Below, piece by piece: positions 8,097 through 13,804 of a stretch of DNA of 16,396 bases. The translations under genes and the position numbers were made by a program. The notes beneath the pieces were generated by a model. The model was not told the DNA's origin. It made no database searches and worked only from the letters and a program-made list of their open reading frames with translations. Positions within the stretch are counted from its first letter, which is position 1. Each line of letters begins with the position of its first letter. This DNA is from Actinomycetes bacterium. Lineage in GTDB: Bacteria; Actinomycetota; Actinomycetes; Actinomycetales; Dermabacteraceae. The DNA lies in NCBI GenBank assembly GCA_023389045.1, contig JAEWEZ010000159.1:1-16396 (forward strand), written 5' to 3'.

Positions 8097-8648
8097 TTAG
8101 CGGTCCGAACGGTTCTTCGCCCGGCGCGGTTCTTCGCGCCGGGCGAGCGCGTCATACTCCCGCTCGGAACGCCCCGCTGCAGTGTCGTCGGCCGCGTCGT
8201 CCTCGGTCTCGGAGCTACGGAACTGGCCCACCAGGGCCCAGCCGAAGCGCACGACCATCAGGCCCAGCACGAGCGAGATCACGATGATCGGTGGGATTCG
8301 CAGACCTGCGCTGGCGAGCACGAACCAGATCACCCCGAGCGCGGCGCCCATGAGCAGCGCATCACGCACGGCGTGCCAGATCCGTCGGCCCACCTGCGCT
8401 TCCTTGGCGCGACGTCCCGCAACGACCGCGGCGGCAGCGGTGGCCCTGCGGGCACGGTCCGCATCGCGGCGCAGACTCTCGCGCCCCTCCCGCGTGCCCT
8501 CATCAGCGGCTTTGCGGGCTGCACGCACATAGGCGCCGGCGCGGTCACTCGAGGAGCGGGCGCTCTCCTTGATCGCCTTCGCGGCGCCGGGGGCCTGCTT
8601 GCGGTAAGTGTTGCGGGCGGCTTTGGCGTAGGTCTTCCAATCAGCCAC
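8097..8648 (-). CDS. Small membrane protein with long basic N-terminal helix region, unknown function
   Basis: The 183-residue protein starts at a GTG (8648-8646) with GGAGGG seven bases upstream. It begins with an Ala/Arg/Lys/Glu-rich region that should form long amphipathic helices (about 1-90, RAARKAADEGTREGRESL and similar). Two adjacent membrane helices follow at about 97-114 and 117-137 (LMGAALGVIWFVLASAG; PIIVISLVLGLMVV), then a charged tail ending RREEPRRAKNRSDR. It overlaps the end of the upstream gene by eight bases (GTGGCTGA holds both start and stop), which indicates coupled translation. I do not recognise the family. The basic region resembles a membrane-associated or nucleic-acid-contacting segment, but that is speculation. 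A much longer frame reaches 8993 without a ribosome binding site and overlaps the neighbour fully, so I rejected it. Confidence 0.75.
   Translation of the reverse strand: MADWKTYAKAARNTYRKQAPGAAKAIKESARSSSDRAGAYVRAARKAADEGTREGRESLRRDADRARRATAAAAVVAGRRAKEAQVGRRIWHAVRDALLMGAALGVIWFVLASAGLRIPPIIVISLVLGLMVVRFGWALVGQFRSSETEDDAADDTAAGRSEREYDALARREEPRRAKNRSDR
8119..8144. terminator. Perfect 10-bp hairpin in the convergent pntB 3' region
   Basis: GCCCGGCGCG (8119-8128) and CGCGCCGGGC (8135-8144) pair perfectly around a six-base loop. The stem lies about 30 bases beyond the pntB stop, but inside the 3' end of the convergent minus-strand gene. It lacks a T-tract on the plus strand. It could stop pntAB transcripts with the coding sequence serving as the stem. 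An overlapping direct repeat CGGTTCTTCGC (8110-8120, 8127-8137) contributes to the structure. Confidence 0.4.
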
Positions 8649-9150
8649 GGCGATCCCTCCAGTCCCGATCATCCACGGGGCGTGAGCCCTCGGCTGGGCG
8701 GTACTGCTCGCGTGCGTCGTACTCCCGGAAGTCCCGTGGCGATGGGTCGTATCGGCGGTCGTCACGGTCGTGGTCATCCCGACGGTCGTACCGACGGGGT
8801 TCGTCGTATCGACGGGACTCGCTGTATCGGGACTCGTCATAGCGACGCTCATAGCGGTCCTCATACCGACGGTCGTCGTAGCGATCGTCCCCCGGCGGCT
8901 CCTCCCGCCAGCGAATATCGCCCCCGCGCGGATCCGCACGCGGAGTCTTCCCCCGTCGGGCCCGATGCTCGTAGAAGTAGGAGAGCCCCACATTTAAACC
9001 GATGGTGAGAACCACCGAGAGGAAGAAGCTCGACATCGTGGAGCGCACCCCGAGAACACGCAGCACGAGGAACAGCACCAGGATCGCAATCACGCTGAAC
9101 CAGAGCTGATCACGGATGCGGCGGCCGAGACTGCGAGAGGGTCCACTCAT
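8641..9150 (-). CDS. Small two-helix membrane protein with Arg/Asp/Tyr-rich cytoplasmic tail
   Basis: The 169-residue protein has two hydrophobic helices at about 16-33 (FSVIAILVLFLVLRVLGV) and 38-58 (MSSFFLSVVLTIGLNVGLSYF). The rest is an extremely charged tail of about 105 residues built from imperfect RRYD / RYED / RYDE units, so the C-terminal two-thirds should be disordered. The topology (two N-terminal helices, then Arg-rich tail) recalls small actinobacterial DUF4229-type proteins, but I cannot confirm that. The start is uncertain: ATG at 9150 or in-frame ATG at 9159. A TACGAT box on the minus strand ends seven bases before 9150 and would make a leaderless start there. A weaker AAGGA lies about 10 bases before 9159. 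It is the first gene of a two-gene minus-strand operon, divergent from sucC. Confidence 0.72.
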   Translation of the reverse strand: MSGPSRSLGRRIRDQLWFSVIAILVLFLVLRVLGVRSTMSSFFLSVVLTIGLNVGLSYFYEHRARRGKTPRADPRGGDIRWREEPPGDDRYDDRRYEDRYERRYDESRYSESRRYDEPRRYDRRDDHDRDDRRYDPSPRDFREYDAREQYRPAEGSRPVDDRDWRDRRG

Positions 9151-9265
9151 GCCGTCCATCGTAGAGGGGTCCTTTTTCGCCCGCCTGGGAGGAGAGTGAC
9201 CGGCCTCACCGTCCGGGAGGGACTGATGTCCCTTCTTGTGTGACGGACCTCCCCGAAAACAGCGT

Positions 9266-9271
9266 TAGGCT
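9266..9271 (+). promoter_or_regulatory. Candidate -10 box (TAGGCT) for sucCD
   Basis: TAGGCT matches the TANNNT pattern and sits in the divergent region about 82 bases before the sucC start, giving an expected transcription start near 9278. The -35 region (around 9241-9248, TGACGGAC) is only a weak match. A short TTAGGCT overlaps it but is not a full iron box. Confidence 0.45.
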
Positions 9272-9347
9272 GAGACTGTTCCCCAGGGGCGGCGTCGAGG
9301 CCGAGAGCGGCCACCGCCCGCTGTCGACATCGGAAGGACAACACCCC

Positions 9348-10517
9348 GTGGACCTGTTTGAATACCAGGCCCGCGACCTCTTCGAGAAGCACGGTGTTCC
9401 CGTGCTTGGCGGAGTTGTCGCGGAGGACCCGGCCGCTGCCAAGGCCGCCGCCGAGCAGCTCGGCACCCCGGTCGTCGTCGTCAAGGCTCAGGTCAAGACC
9501 GGTGGCCGTGGCAAGGCCGGCGGCGTGAAGATCGCGAAGTCCCCCGAGGAGGCCGAGCAGAAGGCCGCAGAGATCCTTGGGATGGACATCAAGGGCCACA
9601 CCGTGCACCGCGTGATGGTCGCCGCTGGCGCCGACATCGCCGAGGAGTACTACTTCTCCCTGCTGCTGGATCGCGCCAACCGCAACTACCTGGCCATGTG
9701 CTCCGTTGAGGGCGGCATGGAGATCGAGCAGCTCGCGGTCGAGCGCCCCGAGGCCCTCGCCAAGGTCGCGGTGGATCCGAACGTCGGCATCGACGAGGCC
9801 AAGGCCAAGGAAATCGTCGAAGCGGCGAAGTTTGACGCCGAGACCGCCGCGAAGGTCGCCCCCGTGCTGCAGAAGCTGTGGGATGTCTACCGCGAGGAAG
9901 ACGCCACCCTCGTGGAGGTGAACCCACTGGTCAAGACCGGCGCCGGGGACATCATCGCCCTGGACGGCAAGGTCACCCTCGATGACAACGCCGAGTTCCG
10001 TCAGCCCGGCCACGCCGAGCTCGTGGACTCCAAGACCGAAGACCCGCTCGAAGCCAAGGCCAAGGCTCTCGACCTCAACTACGTCAAGCTCGACGGCGAG
10101 GTCGGCATCATCGGCAACGGCGCGGGCCTGGTCATGTCCACCCTCGACGTGGTGGCCTACGCCGGCGAAAAGCACGGCGTGAAGCCCGCGAACTTCCTGG
10201 ACATCGGCGGCGGCGCCTCCGCTGAGGTGATGGCCAACGGTCTGGACGTCATCCTCGGCGACCCGCAGGTCAAGGCCGTGTTCGTGAACGTCTTCGGTGG
10301 CATCACCGCCTGCGACGCCGTGGCAAATGGCATTGTGGGCGCCCTCGAGAAGCTCGGCGACCAGGCCTCCAAGCCGCTGGTCGTGCGCCTCGACGGCAAC
10401 CGCGTTGAGGAAGGCCGCGCCATCCTCGAAGCAGCAAACCACCCCCTAGTCACCCTGGCCGACACCATGGACGGCGGCGCCGCGAAGGTCGCCGAGCTCG
10501 CCGCGAACGGAAAGTGA
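9348..10517 (+). CDS. sucC: Succinyl-CoA synthetase (ADP/GDP-forming), beta subunit
   Basis: SucC binds the nucleotide and, with SucD, converts succinyl-CoA to succinate with formation of ATP or GTP in the TCA cycle. The 389-residue protein starts VDLFEYQARDLFEKHG, the standard family N-terminus, so I use the GTG at 9348, with GGAAGGA at 9332-9338. An upstream frame beginning at 9240 would add 36 residues unrelated to the family. ATP-grasp motifs are KAQVKTGGRGKAGGVK (46-61), the metal-binding region LVEVNPL (188-194) and ALDGKV (204-209). The C-terminal ligase domain shows GNGAGL (256-261) and VNVFGGIT (313-320). Length is typical. Twelve bases separate it from sucD. Confidence 0.98.
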   Translation: MDLFEYQARDLFEKHGVPVLGGVVAEDPAAAKAAAEQLGTPVVVVKAQVKTGGRGKAGGVKIAKSPEEAEQKAAEILGMDIKGHTVHRVMVAAGADIAEEYYFSLLLDRANRNYLAMCSVEGGMEIEQLAVERPEALAKVAVDPNVGIDEAKAKEIVEAAKFDAETAAKVAPVLQKLWDVYREEDATLVEVNPLVKTGAGDIIALDGKVTLDDNAEFRQPGHAELVDSKTEDPLEAKAKALDLNYVKLDGEVGIIGNGAGLVMSTLDVVAYAGEKHGVKPANFLDIGGGASAEVMANGLDVILGDPQVKAVFVNVFGGITACDAVANGIVGALEKLGDQASKPLVVRLDGNRVEEGRAILEAANHPLVTLADTMDGGAAKVAELAANGK

Positions 10518-10529
10518 GCCCCACCTCCC

Positions 10530-11417
10530 ATGTCTATCTTTCTTGACGAGAACAGCAAGGTCATCGTCCAGGGCATGACTGGCTCGGAGGGCATGAAGCA
10601 CTCCCAGCGCATGCTCGACTCCGGCACCGCCATCGTTGGTGGCGTGAACCCCCGCAAGGCCGGCCAGTCGGTCGCCTTCGACGGCGGTCACGAGGTGCCC
10701 GTCTTCGGCACCGTGAAGGAGGCCATGGAGGCCACCGGCGCGAACGTCTCCGTGGTTTTCGTGCCGCCGAAGTTCGCCAAGGGCGCCGCGATCGAAGCGA
10801 TCGACGCCGGCATCGAACTGCTCGTGGTGATCACCGAGGGCATCCCGGTCAAGGACACCGCCGAGTTCTTCAACTACGCCAAGGCCAAGGGCACCACCCG
10901 CATCATCGGCCCGAACTGCCCCGGCCTGATCAGCCCCGGGAAGTCCAACGCCGGCATCACCCCCGCCAACATCACCGGCGCCGGCAAGCTGGGCCTGGTC
11001 TCCAAGTCCGGCACGCTGACCTACCAGATGATGTACGAGCTGAGCGACATCGGCTTCACCACCTGCATCGGCATCGGTGGCGACCCGGTCATCGGCACCA
11101 CCCACATCGATGCGCTCGAGGCCTTCGAGAAGGACCCGGAGACCATTGGCGTGGTGATGATCGGTGAGATCGGTGGCGACGCCGAAGAGCGTGCCGCGAA
11201 GTACATCCAGGAGAACATGACCAAGCCGGTCGTGGGCTACGTCGCGGGCTTCACCGCCCCCGAGGGCAAGACCATGGGCCACGCTGGTGCGATCGTCTCC
11301 GGTTCCGCCGGCACCGCCCAGGCCAAGAAGGAAGCCCTCGAGGCGGCCGGCGTGAAGGTGGGCAAGACCCCCACCGAGACCGCCGAGCTGATGCGCGAGA
11401 TCATCAAGGGTCTGTGA
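10530..11417 (+). CDS. sucD: Succinyl-CoA synthetase (ADP/GDP-forming), alpha subunit
   Basis: SucD carries the CoA-binding domain and the histidine that is transiently phosphorylated in the succinyl-CoA synthetase reaction. The 295-residue protein starts MSIFLDENSKVIVQGMTG, has VNPRKAG (39-45), GPNCPG (127-132) and SKSGTLTYQ (158-166), and the active-site GHAGAIVSG with His251. Length is normal. The start ATG follows the sucC stop by 12 bases. The only ribosome-binding-like sequence (GGAAAG) lies inside the end of sucC at an unusually long distance, so translation probably depends on coupling to sucC. The gene order sucC-sucD is the usual operon. Confidence 0.98.
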   Translation: MSIFLDENSKVIVQGMTGSEGMKHSQRMLDSGTAIVGGVNPRKAGQSVAFDGGHEVPVFGTVKEAMEATGANVSVVFVPPKFAKGAAIEAIDAGIELLVVITEGIPVKDTAEFFNYAKAKGTTRIIGPNCPGLISPGKSNAGITPANITGAGKLGLVSKSGTLTYQMMYELSDIGFTTCIGIGGDPVIGTTHIDALEAFEKDPETIGVVMIGEIGGDAEERAAKYIQENMTKPVVGYVAGFTAPEGKTMGHAGAIVSGSAGTAQAKKEALEAAGVKVGKTPTETAELMREIIKGL

Positions 11418-11425
11418 CCTGAGGC

Positions 11426-11467
11426 GTGAGCGGCCGGCTGCCGAGCTGTGGCCCGTCGGCCGCTCAC
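11426..11467 (+). terminator. Inverted repeat shortly after sucD, probable sucCD terminator
   Basis: GTGAGCGGCCG (11426-11436) is perfectly complementary to CGGCCGCTCAC (11457-11467), forming an 11-bp stem with a 20-base loop that can itself pair partly. It begins nine bases after the sucD stop. No T-tract follows, as is common for terminators of high-GC actinobacteria. Confidence 0.55.
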
Positions 11468-11530
11468 CCCAGGACAGAGCGGATCGCGCGGGGGCTGAAG
11501 AACTCAGCCCACCCGCCCCGTGACCCTTCC

Positions 11531-11568
11531 GTGCAGCGCCCCGAACCAGACGGTTCGGGGTGCTGCGC
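11531..11568 (+). terminator. Very strong hairpin between sucD and the iron repressor gene
   Basis: Arms 11531-11547 and 11552-11568 form a 17-bp stem (fifteen Watson-Crick pairs and two G-U pairs) with an AGAC loop; the core is CCCCGAACC paired with GGTTCGGGG. It lies about 30 bases upstream of the putative -10 box of the repressor gene, so it most likely ends sucCD transcription and insulates the next promoter. No T-tract follows. A structured small RNA end is an alternative. Confidence 0.6.
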
Positions 11569-11597
11569 TGTCCACCCCGTGATGGGAGCGGCGCGGG

Positions 11598-11603
11598 TAG
11601 ACT
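11598..11603 (+). promoter_or_regulatory. Candidate -10 box (TAGACT) for the iron repressor gene
   Basis: TAGACT in GGGTAGACTCC is a good TANNNT match, giving an expected start near 11610 and a leader of about 60 bases. No clear -35 is seen. The tandem repeat at 11630-11662 would lie in this leader. Confidence 0.45.
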
Positions 11604-11629
11604 CCGCACTAACCGATGGGCGGCCCGCG

Positions 11630-11662
11630 GTAAAGGGCTTACAGGGGCTTACCGGAGTAAAG
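11630..11662 (+). promoter_or_regulatory. Tandem GGGCTTAC repeat flanked by GTAAAG, possible operator
   Basis: Two copies of GGGCTTAC (11635-11642 and 11645-11652) are spaced exactly 10 bases. They are flanked by GTAAAG at 11630-11635 and again at 11657-11662, the last copy merging into the AAAGGAG ribosome binding site. On the minus strand the copies read GTAAGCCC, so all four are related half-sites. The helical-turn spacing suggests a DNA-binding protein. Position next to the ribosome binding site would also suit control of translation. Confidence 0.4.
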
Positions 11663-11670
11663 GAGTGGCA

Positions 11671-12375
11671 GTGAGCGGCGATCTGATCGACACCACCGAG
11701 ATGTACCTCAAGACGGTGTTCGAGCTGGCAGAGTGCGGCACCCCGCCGATGCGCGCTCGGATCGCCGAACGGCTCGGCCACTCGGGGCCGACGGTTTCCC
11801 AGACCGTGGCACGTATGGAACGCGATGGTCTGCTCCACCTGGGGGAGGGGCGCGTCATTGAGCTCACCGAGGAGGGGCGCGCGCTGGCCACCTCGGTGAT
11901 GCGTAAGCACCGTCTGGCAGAACGCCATCTGCTGGATGTGGTGGGTCTTGACCTTTCCCTGGTGCATGAAGAGGCCTGCCGCTGGGAGCATGTGATGAGC
12001 CTGGAGGTCGAAAAGTGCCTGGCCAAGACGCTGAAAGCCCCGTACACCGACCCCTTCGGCAATCCGATTCCGGCGCTTGATGCCCTCGGCGTTGAAGCGC
12101 CGAAGCAGGAAGGTGATTCGACGGCGATGCCGCTGCCCGATGCGGTGTCCGATCGCGGCCCGGTGATGGTGCGTCTGGTGCGGATCGGCGAGTGGGCACA
12201 GGCCGACGAGGCCTTGCTCGAGGACCTGGTGCGCCAGGGGGCGCTCCCGGGTGCGCACCTGGAAGTGCGCCGTCACGGTGATGCTTTGGCTGTGCGTGTG
12301 GACGGTGCCGGGGAACCGATTGCGGTCCAGGAGGACATTGCGGGCCAGCTCGTGGTGACGCCGCTCGCCTCGTAA
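11671..12375 (+). CDS. dtxR: Iron-dependent transcriptional repressor, DtxR/IdeR family
   Basis: This 234-residue protein senses Fe2+ and represses iron uptake and siderophore genes in actinobacteria. The N-terminal winged helix (about 5-72) contains the DtxR recognition region SGPTVSQTVARMERDGLL. The dimerisation domain holds MRKHRLAERHLLDVVGL and HEEACRWEHVMS. All known metal ligands align with DtxR/IdeR at an offset of one: Met11, His80, Glu84, His99, Cys103, Glu106 and His107. Having Cys at 103 and Glu106-His107 argues for the iron branch rather than MntR. Glu174 and Gln177 match the ligands donated by the C-terminal SH3-like domain (about 160-234). The GTG at 11671 has AAAGGAG five bases upstream; a longer frame from 11560 runs through the preceding hairpin. 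It stands alone between sucCD and the hydrolase pair. Confidence 0.95.
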   Translation: MSGDLIDTTEMYLKTVFELAECGTPPMRARIAERLGHSGPTVSQTVARMERDGLLHLGEGRVIELTEEGRALATSVMRKHRLAERHLLDVVGLDLSLVHEEACRWEHVMSLEVEKCLAKTLKAPYTDPFGNPIPALDALGVEAPKQEGDSTAMPLPDAVSDRGPVMVRLVRIGEWAQADEALLEDLVRQGALPGAHLEVRRHGDALAVRVDGAGEPIAVQEDIAGQLVVTPLAS

Positions 12376-12393
12376 GTAAAGCGACGGTCAAAC
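12376..12393 (+). promoter_or_regulatory. GTAAAG-N6-TCAAAC box upstream of the first NlpC/P60 gene
   Basis: GTAAAG (12376-12381) and TCAAAC (12388-12393) begin immediately after the stop of the iron repressor gene. The same pair with the same gap occurs before the second hydrolase (13634-13651), and in both cases exactly 49 bases separate it from the -10 box. The box would be centred about 70 bases upstream of the transcription start, a usual activator position. A direct-repeat reading (GTAAAG / GTCAAA, 11-base period) would suit an OmpR-type response regulator such as MtrA, but the identity is inferred. Confidence 0.5.
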
Positions 12394-12442
12394 TCTGCCC
12401 CAGAAGCCTCCACGCCCCTCGGAAATCGGTGGCACCCCCTTC

Positions 12443-12448
12443 TAAAGT
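12443..12448 (+). promoter_or_regulatory. -10 box (TAAAGT) of the first NlpC/P60 gene
   Basis: TAAAGT lies in a 16-base block (12435-12450, CCCCCTTCTAAAGTCG) that matches the block at 13693-13708 before the second hydrolase at 15 of 16 positions, in otherwise diverged sequence. No TTGACA-like -35 is present, which fits an activator-dependent promoter. The predicted start is near 12455, leaving a leader of about 100 bases. Confidence 0.6.
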
Positions 12449-12484
12449 CGAAATCGCGTCGCGCGATAGAAGTGCGATGCGCCC

Positions 12485-12514
12485 CTTCGATGGTCAAGCC
12501 CCAGGGCGTCGAAG
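12485..12514 (+). promoter_or_regulatory. Leader hairpin of the first NlpC/P60 gene
   Basis: CTTCGA (12485-12490) pairs with TCGAAG (12509-12514), with an inner GCC/GGC pairing, inside the predicted 5' leader. It ends about 30 bases before the ribosome binding site. It may affect mRNA stability; no known riboswitch is recognised. Confidence 0.3.
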
Positions 12515-12555
12515 AGGCTGCGAATGCGAGAGTGTCACGGGGCCGGGAGCAGAAC

Positions 12556-13344
12556 GTGTCGAAGACCGTGAATACCACGCATCGTCGCCCGATGCGCGCC
12601 GTGACCCCCATGACCCGCGCCGCCCGCACCGCCGGTGGTGCCGCCATGGCCGCAGGCATCATGCTCACCGGTGGCTCCTTCGCCGCCGCTGATGAGACCG
12701 GCATTAAGGGTGCACCTCAGGCTGAGGGTGCCTCTCCCGCAGCTCTCGCCCCCGTGACGGCTCCCTCCGTGGCGATCCCCGGCACCAAGGCTGGCGCCTC
12801 CGCCTTCACCCTGGCTCCGGCTGCCTCCACCATCACGGTGAAGGCTCCCGTTGAGCAGGCCGATGAGGCCGAGGTGACCGAGCGTCGCAGCGAAGAGCGC
12901 GCTACCCGCTCCAATGAGCGAGAGGACCGCCGCGACCGTAACGATCGCGATGAGCGCCGCGAGGAAAAGAAGGAATCTCGCAACGAAGGCCGCGAGCTGT
13001 CCCCGGGTAAGGGTGCTTCAATTCTCGCCACCGCTCGTTCCGGCATCGGTGTCCCCTACGTGTGGGGTGGCTCCACCCCCCAGGGCTGGGACTGCTCCGG
13101 CTTCACCGCCTGGGTGTACGCCCAGCACGGCATCTCCCTGCCGCACTCCGCCGGTGCCCAGGCCCGTATGGGCAAGCGCATCCCCCGCTCCGAGGCTCGC
13201 CCCGGCGACCTTGTGTACAAGCCCGGCCACGTGGGCATCTACGCGGGCAACGGGCGCCTGGTCGATGCCGGCAACCGCCGCGTGGACACCTCCGAGCGCG
13301 CCCTCTACTCGGGCAACTGGAGCTTCTACCGCATCGTGGGCTGA
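12556..13344 (+). CDS. Secreted NlpC/P60 peptidoglycan endopeptidase (paralog 1)
   Basis: NlpC/P60 enzymes cut peptide stems of peptidoglycan outside the membrane during growth and division. The 262-residue protein begins with a long Arg-rich n-region and a hydrophobic stretch (27-44, AGGAAMAAGIMLTGGSFA), with a likely Sec cleavage near AAA-DE (about 45-46). An Ala/Pro-rich segment (47-105) and a very charged Arg/Glu/Asp/Asn linker (107-147) follow. The catalytic domain occupies about 152-262, with Cys180 in WDCSG, His225 in GHVGIY, and an Asp (237, LVDAG) where the third catalytic residue is expected. YVWGGS and RPGDLV are family hallmarks. The GTG start is chosen because GGGAG lies six bases upstream and this whole segment is shared with the second paralog. 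Longer frames start in the diverged leader. Confidence 0.93.
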   Translation: MSKTVNTTHRRPMRAVTPMTRAARTAGGAAMAAGIMLTGGSFAAADETGIKGAPQAEGASPAALAPVTAPSVAIPGTKAGASAFTLAPAASTITVKAPVEQADEAEVTERRSEERATRSNEREDRRDRNDRDERREEKKESRNEGRELSPGKGASILATARSGIGVPYVWGGSTPQGWDCSGFTAWVYAQHGISLPHSAGAQARMGKRIPRSEARPGDLVYKPGHVGIYAGNGRLVDAGNRRVDTSERALYSGNWSFYRIVG

Positions 13345-13365
13345 GTTCCGGTTCTTTACTTTGGC

Positions 13366-13400
13366 GCGACCCCGCACCCGACTCTCGGGTGCGGGGTCGC
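13366..13400 (+). terminator. Strong intrinsic terminator after NlpC/P60 paralog 1
   Basis: A perfect 16-bp stem (13366-13381 with 13385-13400; core ACCCCGCACCCGA) closes on a three-base loop 21 bases after the stop. It is followed by a short CGTTTAT tract. The best-formed terminator in the window. Confidence 0.88.
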
Positions 13401-13452
13401 CGTTTATGGGGTGGGGTTGCCGTCTATGGAGCGAGGTTGCTGCCGTAGACCC
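13393..13452 (+). repeat. Three degenerate 20-base direct repeats after the terminator
   Basis: Units at 13393-13412, 13413-13432 and 13433-13452 share GGGGTYGCCGTYTATGG. The first two agree at about 16 of 20 positions; the third is weaker. The first unit overlaps the right arm of the terminator, so the array may have arisen by slippage from the terminator's edge. No coding function is seen. Confidence 0.5.
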
Positions 13453-13473
13453 AGGGCCGCAGACCGTACGTCA

Positions 13474-13491
13474 CACCGTGCGCGCACGGTG
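13474..13491. repeat. Perfect 18-base palindrome
   Basis: CACCGTGCGCGCACGGTG is identical to its reverse complement. It lies in the 460-base gap between the hydrolase genes, downstream of the terminator and about 210 bases before the next -10 box. It could be a dimeric regulator site; no regulator can be named. Confidence 0.5.
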
Positions 13492-13537
13492 GAGTGCGGA
13501 TGGGGGGCTGAATATCCGGTGCTGTCGGGCCACGCCG

Positions 13538-13552
13538 GGTAAGGAAAGGTAA
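13538..13552 (+). promoter_or_regulatory. GGTAA direct repeat with 10-base period
   Basis: GGTAA occurs at 13538-13542 and 13548-13552 (GGTAAGGAAAGGTAA), one helical turn apart. Together with GGTAAAG at 13633-13639 it makes a cluster of related half-sites before the second hydrolase gene. Confidence 0.35.
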
Positions 13553-13633
13553 TGCCGGACCGCTCCGCGAGGCACTGGATGTGACGCAGGGAACGGCCCG
13601 AGTCAGTATCTTGTGATCGGCATCGCCGGCTAG

Positions 13634-13651
13634 GTAAAGGGCACTTCAAAC
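13634..13651 (+). promoter_or_regulatory. GTAAAG-N6-TCAAAC box upstream of the second NlpC/P60 gene
   Basis: GTAAAG (13634-13639) and TCAAAC (13646-13651) repeat the box at 12376-12393 with the same gap and the same 49-base distance to the -10 box, although the sequence in between differs at most positions. Conserved spacing without general sequence conservation points to a functional protein-binding site. Confidence 0.5.
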
Positions 13652-13700
13652 CCTTTTCCCAATGCCACCAGGAGCCTGGGATTGCCCCCGTTCCCCCTCC

Positions 13701-13706
13701 TAAAGT
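13701..13706 (+). promoter_or_regulatory. -10 box (TAAAGT) of the second NlpC/P60 gene
   Basis: TAAAGT lies in the block 13693-13708 shared with the first hydrolase promoter. The expected start is near 13713, giving a leader of about 92 bases. In that leader CCCCC (13750-13754) can pair with GGGGG (13787-13791), which lies three bases before the GGGAG ribosome binding site. Confidence 0.6.
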
Positions 13707-13804
13707 CGTACACGAGCTGATCGCCACGGATGAGCCGTCTCTCGGAAAACCCCCACATCCCGAGGAGACGTAACCACCACGAACATGGGGGCAGGGAGCA
13801 GAAC

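Noticed and set aside
8649..8993. N-terminal extension of the minus-strand gene 8097-8648
   Set aside because: It fully overlaps the neighbouring gene in another frame, is Thr/Met-rich from repeat sequence, and the GTG at 8648 has GGAGGG.
9262..9280. A possible iron box before sucC (TTAGGCT)
   Set aside because: Only the first seven bases resemble the DtxR/IdeR consensus; the second half of the palindrome is missing.
9240..9347. A longer sucC beginning at 9240
   Set aside because: The added 36 residues do not belong to the family, and the GTG at 9348 has a ribosome binding site and the standard N-terminus.
9147..11609. Long minus-strand frames opposite sucC and sucD
   Set aside because: Same reason: sucC and sucD are unmistakable, and the opposite frames have no recognisable domains or ribosome binding sites.
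11560..11670. A longer iron repressor starting at 11560
   Set aside because: It would start within the strong hairpin and upstream of the -10 box; the GTG at 11671 has AAAGGAG at good distance and the DtxR-type start.
12914..13552. Plus-strand frame overlapping the end of the first hydrolase and the intergenic gap
   Set aside because: It is out of frame with the NlpC/P60 domain, crosses the terminator and has no domain of its own.
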